In this document: positions 18,822 to 26,566 of the stretch, piece by piece
Layout: every line of letters begins with the position of its first letter
Numbering within the stretch: the stretch's first letter is position 1
Origin: Clostridia bacterium
GTDB taxonomy: Bacteria; Bacillota; Clostridia; Christensenellales; Aristaeellaceae
Assembly: GCA_017428385.1 (NCBI GenBank)
Contig: JAFRQX010000010.1
Span: forward strand, 170,591 to 234,590
Reading direction: 5' to 3'
Length of the DNA stretch: 64,000 bases
The notes under the pieces: generated by a model
The model's input: the letters and a program-made list of their open reading frames with translations, nothing else
What the model was told of the DNA's origin: nothing
Database searches by the model: none
Position numbers and translations under genes: made by a program

Positions 18822-19487
18822 ATGATGTATGCGCTGATCCCGGTATGCCTGTGCCTGATGGTGATGTTTCTGAGCAAGGAAAGCCGGAAGGAATATATAC
18901 CCGCAGTGATCCTGAAAGGGTTGGCTTCCGCCTGCTTTGTGGTACTTGGTTTCATGCTCTCTGACGGGACAAAAACCGCACAGCTGATTACCACCGGCCT
19001 GCTGCTGGGCGCCATCGCGGACGTGCTGCTGAATCTCCGCCTGGTTATTCCGGAAAAAGGACAGCCCATCTTCCTGATCGGTATCCTGGTTTTCCTCAGC
19101 GGGCACATCCTGTACTTGATCGCCGTAATGCGGGGCGCGGCACACTGGTGGATCTGCCTGATCGCTGCGGTGATCCTCACGGCCTTGCTGATGATGTGGA
19201 TCTTCAAACAAATCTCAGCGAAGAAGGCGTTCAAGATCTTCGGCGTGGTGTGTATCGGCGCCATTGTGCTGCTGAACTGCGTGGCCATCGGTAACCTGAT
19301 TGTTTCACCCTCCGCTTTTACTGCTGTGTTCGCGGCCGGAGCCATCCTGTTCCTGCTCAGCGATATTGTCCTGATCCTGAACACTTTCGGGAAGGAAACA
19401 AAGCAGAGCCTGCGGGTAACGAACATCAGCCTGTATTATGCCGGGCAGATCCTGATCGCCCTGAGCCTGATGTTCCTGAACAAATAA
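18822..19487 (+). CDS. YhhN/TMEM86 family membrane protein (lysoplasmalogenase-like)
   Basis: A 221-residue multi-pass protein (about 8 helices) with the conserved polar membrane motifs of the YhhN family: LGAIADVLLNL, FLLSDIVLILN and YYAGQILIALS. Eukaryotic members are lysoplasmalogenases; bacterial function is less certain. AGGAGG at 18810-18815 supports ATG 18822 or 18825. A terminator follows 5 bases after the stop. Confidence 0.82.
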   Translation: MMYALIPVCLCLMVMFLSKESRKEYIPAVILKGLASACFVVLGFMLSDGTKTAQLITTGLLLGAIADVLLNLRLVIPEKGQPIFLIGILVFLSGHILYLIAVMRGAAHWWICLIAAVILTALLMMWIFKQISAKKAFKIFGVVCIGAIVLLNCVAIGNLIVSPSAFTAVFAAGAILFLLSDIVLILNTFGKETKQSLRVTNISLYYAGQILIALSLMFLNK

Positions 19488-19492
19488 GCAGA

Positions 19493-19522
19493 AAAGCGTG
19501 GCTGTAAAAGTCACGCTTTTTT
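19493..19522 (+). terminator. terminator after the YhhN gene
   Basis: AAAGCGTG / CACGCTTT hairpin followed by six T residues. Confidence 0.8.
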
Positions 19523-19575
19523 GCTGGGAAGAAATGGATGCTGTATCCCGTTTCAATAAACGGAGGTGGCTGACA

Positions 19576-21024
19576 ATGAAAACCACAAAACAGAAACGTC
19601 TCTTTATGCTTGTGCCGGTATGGCTGCTGCTCTTTGGACTGCTTCTGTGGGCAGGGACAGCGTCAGCCGGCTGGAATGATTTCCGTGTATCGACGGAAGG
19701 AAAAGGAATAACCGTTTACAGTTCTTCCTCCGGTTCCTCGAAAGCCGGTATCCTGTATAACGGTTATGGCAATGGCCTTTCCCTGGAATCAACTAATGGG
19801 AGATATGAATGTGATCTGACTTTGGACTATTCTGTCTGGGTGAACCAGGAGAAGGCGGAAAGCCTGATTCCCCAATGGACGGATAAGATGGAAAATGATG
19901 AATATGAAGCTCTTATGGAGAACTGGGAGAAAAATCGTCCCTGTAATATGTTCATGGTTGAGGTTGTAAAGGATGATACGCCTGTTTACAGCTCTCCCGG
20001 GCATAAGCATGTTACGGTCCGCCATAAAAAAGGAACGCTTCTCCTTGTCTGCGGAGAATTCGGAAATGATTACTATGTGGAAGAACGGGCAGACGGCTTT
20101 GTCGCCAAAGACGCTGTTCGTAAGGTTTCAGACCTGAAGGCTGATCAGATCAACAATGCGTATGAAGATGACAGCCTGCCCGTACAGACGCTTTATGCGT
20201 CTGAAACGGAACCGGTTTATAAGGTTGCTTCCGCGGGTGCATATGGCGATGATTCAAATGTTTTCTGCTATACGAGCAACCAGAAAGTCAGGGTGCTGTG
20301 CGACCTGGGCGACTGGGTCCAGCTGTCCGGCGGCGGTTTTGTGGAAAAACGCTTCCTGGATCCGGAGGGAGCACATTCCTATCCGACGGCCTGGGTCAAA
20401 TGCGATGGGGCACTGGATCGGCTGAACCTGAGATGGTGCGCGAATACGGATTATACGGCGGAAGTGAAACTATGTTCCGGCGTTCCAGTCCACGTGATTA
20501 CTCAAACGGAAAAATGGGCAGTGGTTTTTGTTACCGGACCGAATGGCGGATACAATGAGACAGGCTGCGTTATGAAGGAGTATCTGTCTTTTAACGGCAA
20601 GGATATCGAATACAGCGGTATCACCCAGGTGCGGTTAAAAGAGAATGTGAACGCCCGCTTTTCAAATTACGGGGATTATTCGGAGCTGCCTGCCGGAACA
20701 CTGTTGAATGTGATAGGTGTTTTCCCTTCCAGCAGCAGTCATTCGGATTCGACAGAACACTATCTGTGTGAAACGGAAGACGGCCGCTATATTGAGATAC
20801 AGGAAAGCGGTGTGCTGGAACCTGTGAATACGGAAACCGGCATTTTTGCCAAGGTCAGTTCCGCAGTCCGGATGCGGACGGAACCCGATCCGGAAGCTAA
20901 GGTGCTGCACCAGGTGAAAGCGAAGACAAAGGTGGAAGTCCTCCTGCGCGGGGAGATCTGGACAATCGTGAAATATAAGAACGAAATCGGCTATATGATG
21001 AGCCGTTACCTGAGCTTCCCGTAA
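19576..21024 (+). CDS. secreted multi-SH3-domain protein
   Basis: A 482-residue exported protein. The signal peptide ends near TASAGWND (about residue 27). Several bacterial SH3-like repeats follow: around residues 120-180 (DTPVYSSPG, YYVEERADGF), 210-265, 275-335, 350-420 and 430-482 (VRMRTEPDPEAKVLHQV, GYMMSRYLSF). The repeats suggest cell-wall or carbohydrate binding. No catalytic domain is seen. The ATG at 19576 has GGAGGT upstream; an in-frame upstream ATG overlaps the terminator. Confidence 0.82.
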   Translation: MKTTKQKRLFMLVPVWLLLFGLLLWAGTASAGWNDFRVSTEGKGITVYSSSSGSSKAGILYNGYGNGLSLESTNGRYECDLTLDYSVWVNQEKAESLIPQWTDKMENDEYEALMENWEKNRPCNMFMVEVVKDDTPVYSSPGHKHVTVRHKKGTLLLVCGEFGNDYYVEERADGFVAKDAVRKVSDLKADQINNAYEDDSLPVQTLYASETEPVYKVASAGAYGDDSNVFCYTSNQKVRVLCDLGDWVQLSGGGFVEKRFLDPEGAHSYPTAWVKCDGALDRLNLRWCANTDYTAEVKLCSGVPVHVITQTEKWAVVFVTGPNGGYNETGCVMKEYLSFNGKDIEYSGITQVRLKENVNARFSNYGDYSELPAGTLLNVIGVFPSSSSHSDSTEHYLCETEDGRYIEIQESGVLEPVNTETGIFAKVSSAVRMRTEPDPEAKVLHQVKAKTKVEVLLRGEIWTIVKYKNEIGYMMSRYLSFP

Positions 21025-21068
21025 GGGCGGATTCCACATCAGGAAGATTTTATCGGTTTCATTCGTTA

Positions 21069-21097
21069 AGTTGACAGGACATCCTGTCAGCTTTTTT
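21069..21097 (+). terminator. terminator with TGACAGGA/TCCTGTCA stem
   Basis: GTTGACAGGA / TCCTGTCAGC hairpin followed by TTTTTT. Its stem resembles the dispersed TGACAG palindromes found elsewhere in the window. Confidence 0.8.
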
Positions 21098-21131
21098 CGT
21101 GTGACAACTTTTTTGAATAAGGAGAGCATAT

Positions 21132-21575
21132 ATGAAAGAGAAGAAGCTCTTTATCGCCATGATTGCGTTATGTGCACTGATCATCGTCGGCTGGGTTTAC
21201 GTTGGCGTCATTGCGCCCTATATCTCATGCCGCCGGGCGGAGAAAGCCATCGAGGCCATAAAGCTGCCGGAAGACGCGGTTGTGTTCCTCAAAACCCGGG
21301 CGGAGCAGTCCGAAGTCAACTGGGAGCATGTGCGGGGCGAAAAGGTGGTTTTCTGCGAAAACGGAACGGAATACGTCAGGCTGTTTGTTGAGGGAAACAA
21401 TGATCCGGAAAAGCTGAAATATATCCGCATATGGTCCATGGATACCCCGGACGATATGAGCATCTACGGATATGACCGCATGGGATCAAGTCCCGTGGAT
21501 AAGGAAACCCAGAAAAAGATGCTGCTTGACGGGATGGACAAATACGTCAAGATCCTGTACCAGTATCCATACTGA
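21132..21575 (+). CDS. membrane-anchored small protein, unknown function
   Basis: A 147-residue protein with one N-terminal transmembrane helix (about residues 6-28) and an extracytoplasmic domain rich in acidic residues. It is flanked on both sides by terminators with nearly the same TGACAG stem, so it is a single-gene unit. The SD AAGGAGAG precedes the ATG. An 11-nt stretch covering this SD is identical to the complement of the short sRNA-like element at 60872-60947. No family recognised. Confidence 0.7.
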   Translation: MKEKKLFIAMIALCALIIVGWVYVGVIAPYISCRRAEKAIEAIKLPEDAVVFLKTRAEQSEVNWEHVRGEKVVFCENGTEYVRLFVEGNNDPEKLKYIRIWSMDTPDDMSIYGYDRMGSSPVDKETQKKMLLDGMDKYVKILYQYPY

Positions 21576-21581
21576 TTCCCA

Positions 21582-21612
21582 AAGCTGACAGATCATTCTG
21601 TCAGCTTTTTTC
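21582..21612 (+). terminator. Rho-independent terminator
   Basis: AAAGCTGACAGA / TCTGTCAGCTTTTTT hairpin and T run directly after the 147-residue gene. Confidence 0.85.
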
Positions 21613-21634
21613 AGGAAAAATCCGGAACAGGTGT

Positions 21635-21664
21635 TGCAGGGAGCAGGCTGTTTGTACTATTATC
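21635..21664 (+). promoter_or_regulatory. candidate promoter of the MFS leader transcript
   Basis: TTGCAG (21635-21640) and TATTAT (21659-21664) with an 18-nt spacer. This places transcription start about 95 bases before the putative leader peptide. Moderate match only. Confidence 0.4.
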
Positions 21665-21766
21665 TGACTGTACTGTTCGGTATTGAAACGTATGAAGTAT
21701 ATCTGAAGTAGTGTGTGAAAGCGAAAAAAGCTTTTAATGTAAATGCAAAGGAAAGGTGAAGGGGAA

Positions 21767-21805
21767 ATGTTTCTGGCCGTTGTCTCAGCTCCATGCAGGG
21801 TTTGA
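21767..21805 (+). CDS. putative 12-residue leader peptide of the MFS gene
   Basis: The frame MFLAVVSAPCRV has a good SD (AAAGGTGA, 7 nt upstream of ATG). Its last codons run into the 5' arm of the first of two RNA hairpins before the exporter. Short hydrophobic leader peptides with this layout precede drug-inducible resistance genes (erm, cat, mef types). Translation is inferred, not shown. Confidence 0.45.
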   Translation: MFLAVVSAPCRV

Positions 21806-21877
21806 GGGACTGTATGGAGGATTAATATAAGCCTCAGACTTTGCTTCTAAAAAACAATAAGCAAAATAGGAGCAAAG
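21789..21877 (+). promoter_or_regulatory. two-hairpin leader that sequesters the MFS ribosome binding site
   Basis: Hairpin 1: CTCCATGCAG (21789-21798) pairs with CTGTATGGAG (21810-21819). Hairpin 2: CTTTGCTTCT (21839-21848) pairs over 10 bp (one G-U) with AGGAGCAAAG (21868-21877), which contains the SD AGGAG of the exporter gene. Hairpin 2 should keep translation low; a ribosome on the leader ORF would disrupt hairpin 1. No T run follows, so this fits translational rather than transcriptional attenuation. Confidence 0.55.
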
Positions 21878-21881
21878 AAAA

Positions 21882-23177
21882 ATGAAATTCGATAAAAACA
21901 AATCTGAAAGTAAAAGTTTAAAAGATTTCCTGATTCTGTGGAGCACACAGAGTCTGTCCCAGCTTGGCAGTGCCATGACTTCGTTTGCCCTGACCCTGTG
22001 GCTGTATGAAACCACCGGATCGGCCCTGAAGACGGCAGCACTGACCATCTGCTCATATGCGCCTTACGTCATTATGAGCATTTTTGCGGGTGCCCTGACG
22101 GACAAGTTTGACAAGAAGAAAACCATGCTTGTCTGCGATCTGCTGGCGGCGCTGTGTACTGTCACGGTGCTGGTGCTGTATCTGACCGACAGTCTTGCGA
22201 TATGGCACCTTTATGCGATCAACGCCTTCTCAGGCCTGATGAACACGGTGCAGCAGCCGGCCTCGGAAGTGGCCACCACTCTCCTGATTCCGAAGGAACA
22301 GTATCAGCGGGCCAGCGGACTGCATTCCATGTCCCGATCCATGATCTCTATCCTGAATCCGCTGTTCGCGACGGCACTGTACGGACTGGCCGGACTGAAG
22401 CTGGTGATTGCGGTCGACCTGGCCAGCTTTGCGGTTGCCTTCCTGGCGCTTCTGTTCCTGATCCGGATTCCGGAGGTGCCTGTCACACAGAAAGAGCGCA
22501 TGTCGGTGCTGGTGAAGGAGGGCATTGCATATCTGAAGCGTACGCCGATGATCCTGACCATGATCCTGTTCATGTCCGGGGTTAACCTGGTGGCATCCGC
22601 CTTTGACGCCGCGCTGCCCGGCTATGTGATCCCGAATCCCCGGGGCGGCACGTCCATGCTGGGTATCGTGACCTCCTTTTCAGGGATTGCCATGGTGCTC
22701 GGAAGCCTGCTGGTCTCCGTGCTTCCCAGGCCGAAAAACCGCATGCGGGTTGTTTATGTGACGATGCTGATTTCCCTGAGCGTGGAAAACTTCCTGCTGG
22801 CCTTCTGCCGGATCCCATGGATCTGGTGCCTGAGCCAGGTAATCGGATGGATCCTTGTACCGGTGATGAGCGCAAACTATGACGTAATCTTCCGGAGCAC
22901 GGTGCCAGTGGAATTGCAGGGACGGGTATACGCCTGCAGGAATTCACTGCAGTTTTTTACCATCCCCATCGGGATGCTGCTGGGCGGCTGGATGGTGGAC
23001 AGTGTTTTTGAACCTTTCATGGCCAGCCATGAAACCGTGGAGGCCCTGACTTTCCTGTTTGGAACGGGAAAGGGATCGGGAGCCGCGGTGGTTATGTTTG
23101 TGCTGGGCGTGGCGGGAACAATTCACTGCCTTGTCTGGGGGCACCGGATGAAACAATTCCATTACAGCGACAAATAA
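21882..23177 (+). CDS. MFS exporter (DHA3/MFS_3 type, macrolide-efflux-like)
   Basis: A 431-residue major facilitator with 12 predicted helices. The N-terminal WSTQSLSQLGSAMTSFALTLW, the motif-A loop GALTDKFDKKK and NTVQQPASEVATTLLIPKEQ resemble the MFS_3 group that includes Mef macrolide pumps and many uncharacterised drug exporters. The SD AGGAG at 21868 is buried in a predicted hairpin, and a leader peptide lies upstream, so drug-inducible expression is likely. The substrate is unknown. Confidence 0.88.
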   Translation: MKFDKNKSESKSLKDFLILWSTQSLSQLGSAMTSFALTLWLYETTGSALKTAALTICSYAPYVIMSIFAGALTDKFDKKKTMLVCDLLAALCTVTVLVLYLTDSLAIWHLYAINAFSGLMNTVQQPASEVATTLLIPKEQYQRASGLHSMSRSMISILNPLFATALYGLAGLKLVIAVDLASFAVAFLALLFLIRIPEVPVTQKERMSVLVKEGIAYLKRTPMILTMILFMSGVNLVASAFDAALPGYVIPNPRGGTSMLGIVTSFSGIAMVLGSLLVSVLPRPKNRMRVVYVTMLISLSVENFLLAFCRIPWIWCLSQVIGWILVPVMSANYDVIFRSTVPVELQGRVYACRNSLQFFTIPIGMLLGGWMVDSVFEPFMASHETVEALTFLFGTGKGSGAAVVMFVLGVAGTIHCLVWGHRMKQFHYSDK

Positions 23178-23179
23178 AA

Positions 23180-23220
23180 AAAGGAGCCTGCGGGAAATGT
23201 TTCCCGCAGGCGTTTTCTTT
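23180..23220. terminator. bidirectional terminator
   Basis: Strong stem GCCTGCGGGAAA / TTTCCCGCAGGC. T residues follow it on the plus strand (GTTTTCTTT) and on the minus strand (complement of the A run at 23176-23182). Confidence 0.9.
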
Positions 23221-23222
23221 GC

Positions 23223-23477
23223 TCAGAAAGTCCGACGGCAGGTAAGGGCGCTGTTTGCGGCCCAGCTCATGCAGCGGGCCTGATGAAGCCGCTCTTCACT
23301 CTCGTTCCGGGTGTGGTTCCAGCGGGTTTCGGAACCGGCCTGGAGACGGCTGCGGAGAAAGGCACCGATCTTTGCCATGAGGTTGGAGATGCTGCTCCGG
23401 CGGGCATTCCGGCGGCTTCCTTCGAGTCCTATCATCTTCACGGTGCTGTTGCTCATCGTAGTCATGGCCATCATCAT
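23223..23477 (-). CDS. small very basic protein (84 aa), hypothetical
   Basis: An 84-residue, Arg/Ser-rich frame with no recognised domain. Support comes from an ideal SD (GGAGGAAACG before ATG ATG ATG at 23477) and from the strong bidirectional terminator that begins right after its stop. The start could be any of the first Met codons. The composition could also come from a shifted frame, so coding status needs expression data. Confidence 0.45.
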   Translation of the reverse strand: MMMAMTTMSNSTVKMIGLEGSRRNARRSSISNLMAKIGAFLRSRLQAGSETRWNHTRNESEERLHQARCMSWAANSALTCRRTF

Positions 23478-23604
23478 CGTTTCCTCCGTTCGCTTGATCT
23501 GATATCATGATAAACGGCCTGGTATGGAGAATGAACACCCAGTTCGTATAAAATGAAAAATGATTTTTCTACAAAACGTAGAATAGGCGGCGTGAATGTG
23601 ACAG

Positions 23605-23633
23605 CAGGGCTGTCCCTTTGTCACATGTGTATT
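23605..23633. repeat. GTGACAG-type palindromic repeat
   Basis: GTGACAG..GGGCTGTCCC..TTGTCAC, one of a family of intergenic palindromes with GTGACA/TGTCAC ends (others near 30099, 36518, 40220 and 46650). Confidence 0.55.
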
Positions 23634-23647
23634 GTGGAATGCTATTA

Positions 23648-23702
23648 TTTACACCATTGTTACAGGATGGTGATGACACTGAAACACGGTACCTGATACA
23701 AT
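23648..23702 (+). promoter_or_regulatory. TTTACACC(A/G)TTGTTAC element and promoter
   Basis: The 16-bp imperfect palindrome TTTACACCATTGTTAC (23648-23663) lies 33 nt upstream of a -10 TACAAT (23697-23702). The -35 is weak (ATGACA). The same element, at exactly the same distance, precedes the LRR gene at 56446. It is probably an activator site. Confidence 0.6.
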
Positions 23703-23732
23703 GGAAACTGCAGGAAGGGGAGGTGACCCGCT

Positions 23733-24041
23733 ATGAGTGAGAACAGGGGCAGGAGCAATTTCGCCCTCATGGACGAAATGGAAGAAAACGAGATGCTGGA
23801 AAGCCGCGGGACGGGATATATTGAGCGTTGGACAAAGCCCCGGGCATACCAGGGCCGCGTATATGAGCTGCTGCGCAAGGTGGGGCTGACGCCGATGCTG
23901 GCGATGGGACTGGTCATGCTGATCCCGTGCCTGTTTCTTCCTCCGGTCTTCCTTGCGGCCTTCGGCTTTGGCGGGGTGCTCCTCGTGTTTGGAATATTTG
24001 AAAAGATCATCCTTGACAGGTCTGAGAAAAGGAAGAAATAA
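23733..24041 (+). CDS. small membrane protein, unknown function
   Basis: A 102-residue protein with a hydrophilic N-terminal half (Glu/Arg-rich) and two C-terminal hydrophobic segments (about 50-70 and 72-92), ending in a Lys/Arg tail. The SD GGGGAGGTGA precedes ATG. It is preceded by the TTTACACC element shared with the LRR and rhomboid genes, which suggests a common envelope-related regulon. Confidence 0.7.
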   Translation: MSENRGRSNFALMDEMEENEMLESRGTGYIERWTKPRAYQGRVYELLRKVGLTPMLAMGLVMLIPCLFLPPVFLAAFGFGGVLLVFGIFEKIILDRSEKRKK

Positions 24042-24064
24042 TGGATTTTCCTCCTGAACATAAA

Positions 24065-24097
24065 ACGATCCGGCAGCAGATGCCGGATCGTCTTTTT
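24065..24097. terminator. bidirectional terminator
   Basis: ACGATCCGGCA / TGCCGGATCGT stem with TTTTT on the plus side and TTTTA on the minus side, between convergent genes. Confidence 0.85.
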
Positions 24098-24115
24098 GTA
24101 CAACCGGAACGGAGC

Positions 24116-24652
24116 TTATCTCCGGACCGTTTTTTCGAAAAGCTTTCTCAGTCCCATGGGATAGAGCAGCAGGATGGCAACCACTGCGCCAAAGCCGGCC
24201 TGGAGGATCTCAAAGGGAAGCTTCAGGATGGCGTATTCAGGCGTGGAGTAGACATAGGCCCGGCCCAGGGTATAGCCAACGGTCATGATGATGGCTCCGA
24301 CGGTGACGCCGATGACGGAAGAAGCAGCCTGCTTCCTGAACAGCACCTTGCGGGAGATCAGGGAGACCACCACGGCCTGCAGGCCATGGGTAACCAGGGA
24401 GACAAACATGGGCGCCGGATAGAAGAAGAAATCGCCCAGGAAGGAGCCGACGCCGCCAACCAGGAACGCGGCGAAGGGATCCAGCAGCACGGCGGCCGTG
24501 TTGATGACCACGTCACAGAAATACAGGTGTCCGCCCGGCACCGGAATGCTGAAAATGCTCAGCGAAAGAATGATATTCATGCCCATGAAGAGGGCGGTCA
24601 TGGTCAGCCAGATGAGGGAGCCCCTGCGGATGGAATAAGCTGCGGTCGTCAT
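24116..24652 (-). CDS. ECF transporter S component
   Basis: A 178-residue six-helix membrane protein resembling substrate-binding S components of energy-coupling factor transporters (PF12822/PF07155 type). Typical are the early NIILSLSIFSIPVPGG segment and a central LDPFAAFLVGGVGSFLGDFFF. These proteins bind vitamins or cofactor precursors and share an EcfAAT module encoded elsewhere. The ATG at 24652 follows GGAGGTACTCAAC; the longer frame lacks an SD. No riboswitch is recognisable upstream, so the substrate is unknown. Confidence 0.82.
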   Translation of the reverse strand: MTTAAYSIRRGSLIWLTMTALFMGMNIILSLSIFSIPVPGGHLYFCDVVINTAAVLLDPFAAFLVGGVGSFLGDFFFYPAPMFVSLVTHGLQAVVVSLISRKVLFRKQAASSVIGVTVGAIIMTVGYTLGRAYVYSTPEYAILKLPFEILQAGFGAVVAILLLYPMGLRKLFEKTVRR

Positions 24653-24760
24653 GTTGAGTACCTCCTTCAACCCTTGCTCGTGTTGGTGAGGAGTATAGAC
24701 GGAAAGTGGTACTATGAAAAGTGCCAGAATCACACAAAAACATAAGACCAGATTAAGCAA

Positions 24761-24799
24761 AACAAAAGAACCGTCTCCAGCAAGACAAGGAGACGGTTC
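24761..24799 (-). terminator. terminator of pyruvate kinase
   Basis: GAACCGTCTCC / GGAGACGGTTC stem followed on the minus strand by TTTTGTTTTG. Confidence 0.85.
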
Positions 24800-24819
24800 G
24801 AAGGGAATACTGTTCAGTT

Positions 24820-26238
24820 TCAGCTGATGCACTCCACCTTGATGGTATTGGTGTTGCCGGGATCACCGTTGATCTGGCCGCCGGTCAGCACCACGTTGTC
24901 GCCGGGTTCCAGGGTGAAGATTTCACGGGCGATCTTCAGGTCCTGCCAGAACATGACGTCCATGGAGGAGTAGCTTTCCGTCAGCACCGGAGTGACACCC
25001 CAGGACAGGTTCAGCTTCCGCCAGACCCGCTCATTGGTGGTGGTGCCGATGATATCCACCGGGCAGCGGAAACGGGAAACCATGCGTGCCGTACGGCCGG
25101 AAATGGAGTTGACCACGATGGCCTTCGCCTTCACGTCTACGGCCATGGAGCAGATGGCGTGGGAAACGGAGTCCAGGTTGCTGTTAATGGAGAACTCCAT
25201 GGTGCGGAAGCGCTTGGCATAGTTGATGCCGGCTTCGGTGAACTGGGCTGTTTCAGCCATGGTCTGCACGGCCTGAACCGGGAATTTGCCCGCGGCGGTT
25301 TCACCGCTGAGCATGATGGCGGAAGAACCGTCATAGACGGCGTTAGCCACGTCGGAGATTTCCGCACGGGTGGGGCGGGGATTCTGGATCATGCTTTCCA
25401 GCATTTCCGTAGCGGTGATGACCCGCTTGCCCAGCATGCGGCACTTGCTGATCAGGTACTTCTGCAGGGCGGGAACCTCCATAAAGGGGATTTCCACGCC
25501 CAGGTCGCCGCGGGCCACCATGATGCCGTCCGCGACCTCGCAGATTTCCTCCACGTTATCCACACCGCTGCGGTTTTCAATCTTGGCGATGATGTCAATG
25601 TCCTTGCCGCCGTTCGCGTTCAGCAGGTCACGCATGGCCTGCACGTCGGACCTGGAGGAAACGAAGGAGGCGGCGACGAAGTCCACGCCGTTTTCAATAC
25701 CGAAGAGCAGATCCTTCTTGTCCTGCTCGGACAGGAAATCCTGCTTCAGCACTTTGCCGGGGAAGTTCATGCTCTTCCGGTCAGACAGGACGCCGCCGTT
25801 CTGCACACGGCAGATGACGTCGTTTCCCTTGACCTCTTCCACCTTCATGATGACCAGTCCGTTGTTGATCAGCACAGTATCTCCGGGGAAGAGTTCATTC
25901 GTCAGGTTGGCGTAGGTTACAGCAACCCGGGTTTCATCTCCCAGGATATCCTCCGTGGTCAGTGTGAACAGATCTCCATCATGGAGCGTCACAGGACCGT
26001 TCGCGAAGGTCTTGATTCTGTATTCCGGTCCCTTTGTGTCCAGCATGATGGCGATAGGCAGGTTCAGCTTTTCCCGCACAGAGCGGATCAGCTGAATGCG
26101 CCGCAGGTGCTCCTCATAGGATCCGTGGGAAAAGTTCAGCCGGGCAACGTTCATACCCGCCTGACACATGGCGGTGAGGGTTTCTTCATTCTCACTCGCC
26201 GGGCCGATGGTACAGATGATTTTGGTTTTTCTAAGCAT
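24820..26238 (-). CDS. pyk: pyruvate kinase
   Basis: A 472-residue glycolytic enzyme converting phosphoenolpyruvate and ADP to pyruvate and ATP. It has KTKIICTIGPAS at the N-terminus, the catalytic segment IAKIENRSGVDN with its essential Lys, MVARGDLGVEIP, and ATEMLESM for metal and substrate binding. It lacks the extra C-terminal PEP-utiliser domain found in Bacillus enzymes. The ATG at 26238 has GGAGGAATATC upstream. It is monocistronic with its own terminator. Confidence 0.96.
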   Translation of the reverse strand: MLRKTKIICTIGPASENEETLTAMCQAGMNVARLNFSHGSYEEHLRRIQLIRSVREKLNLPIAIMLDTKGPEYRIKTFANGPVTLHDGDLFTLTTEDILGDETRVAVTYANLTNELFPGDTVLINNGLVIMKVEEVKGNDVICRVQNGGVLSDRKSMNFPGKVLKQDFLSEQDKKDLLFGIENGVDFVAASFVSSRSDVQAMRDLLNANGGKDIDIIAKIENRSGVDNVEEICEVADGIMVARGDLGVEIPFMEVPALQKYLISKCRMLGKRVITATEMLESMIQNPRPTRAEISDVANAVYDGSSAIMLSGETAAGKFPVQAVQTMAETAQFTEAGINYAKRFRTMEFSINSNLDSVSHAICSMAVDVKAKAIVVNSISGRTARMVSRFRCPVDIIGTTTNERVWRKLNLSWGVTPVLTESYSSMDVMFWQDLKIAREIFTLEPGDNVVLTGGQINGDPGNTNTIKVECIS

Positions 26239-26262
26239 GATATTCCTCCAGGATAAAGTCAA

Positions 26263-26536
26263 AAACAGAAAACAGTATCTGCGGTACTGCAGACACTGTT
26301 ATTATAGTTGTTTTATTCGTTGCAGGCAACTGTGAAAAATGTTTCAAAACAAGCCATTAACCACAATTCACAATTGATTTTATTCTTTACATAATGATGT
26401 TCCTTTGAATTGAAGATTTACTTCCCCGGAGGAGATCTTTCGACGCGCCCGCAAGCGGGCTCGCTCAAGATGACAATGTGGGAGTATGGGATAACTCATA
26501 GCGTGTTGCGCACTATAATCCTGAATTATGAATTAA
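26263..26536. repeat. intergenic region with dispersed repeats
   Basis: Upstream of pyk. At 26427-26495 it holds a copy of the GGAGATC(C/T)TTCGAC..CTCA(G/A)GATGACA family also present at 63354, 63405 and 63757. This copy has an internal GCGCCCGCAAGCGGGC-type hairpin. AATTATGAATTAA-like strings flank it. No gene seen. Confidence 0.6.
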
Positions 26537-26562
26537 ACGGACACTGGATAACCAGTGTCCGT
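26537..26562 (-). terminator. hairpin downstream of the XRE/DUF2975 operon
   Basis: Perfect ACGGACACTGG / CCAGTGTCCGT stem just after the stop of the 299-residue gene. The minus-strand tail is TTTAATT, a modest terminator. Confidence 0.6.
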
Positions 26563-26566
26563 TCGC

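Noticed and set aside
24653..24760. Riboswitch upstream of the ECF S component
   Set aside because: No recognisable thiamine, riboflavin, folate or cobalamin aptamer elements were found in the 110 bases before the start.
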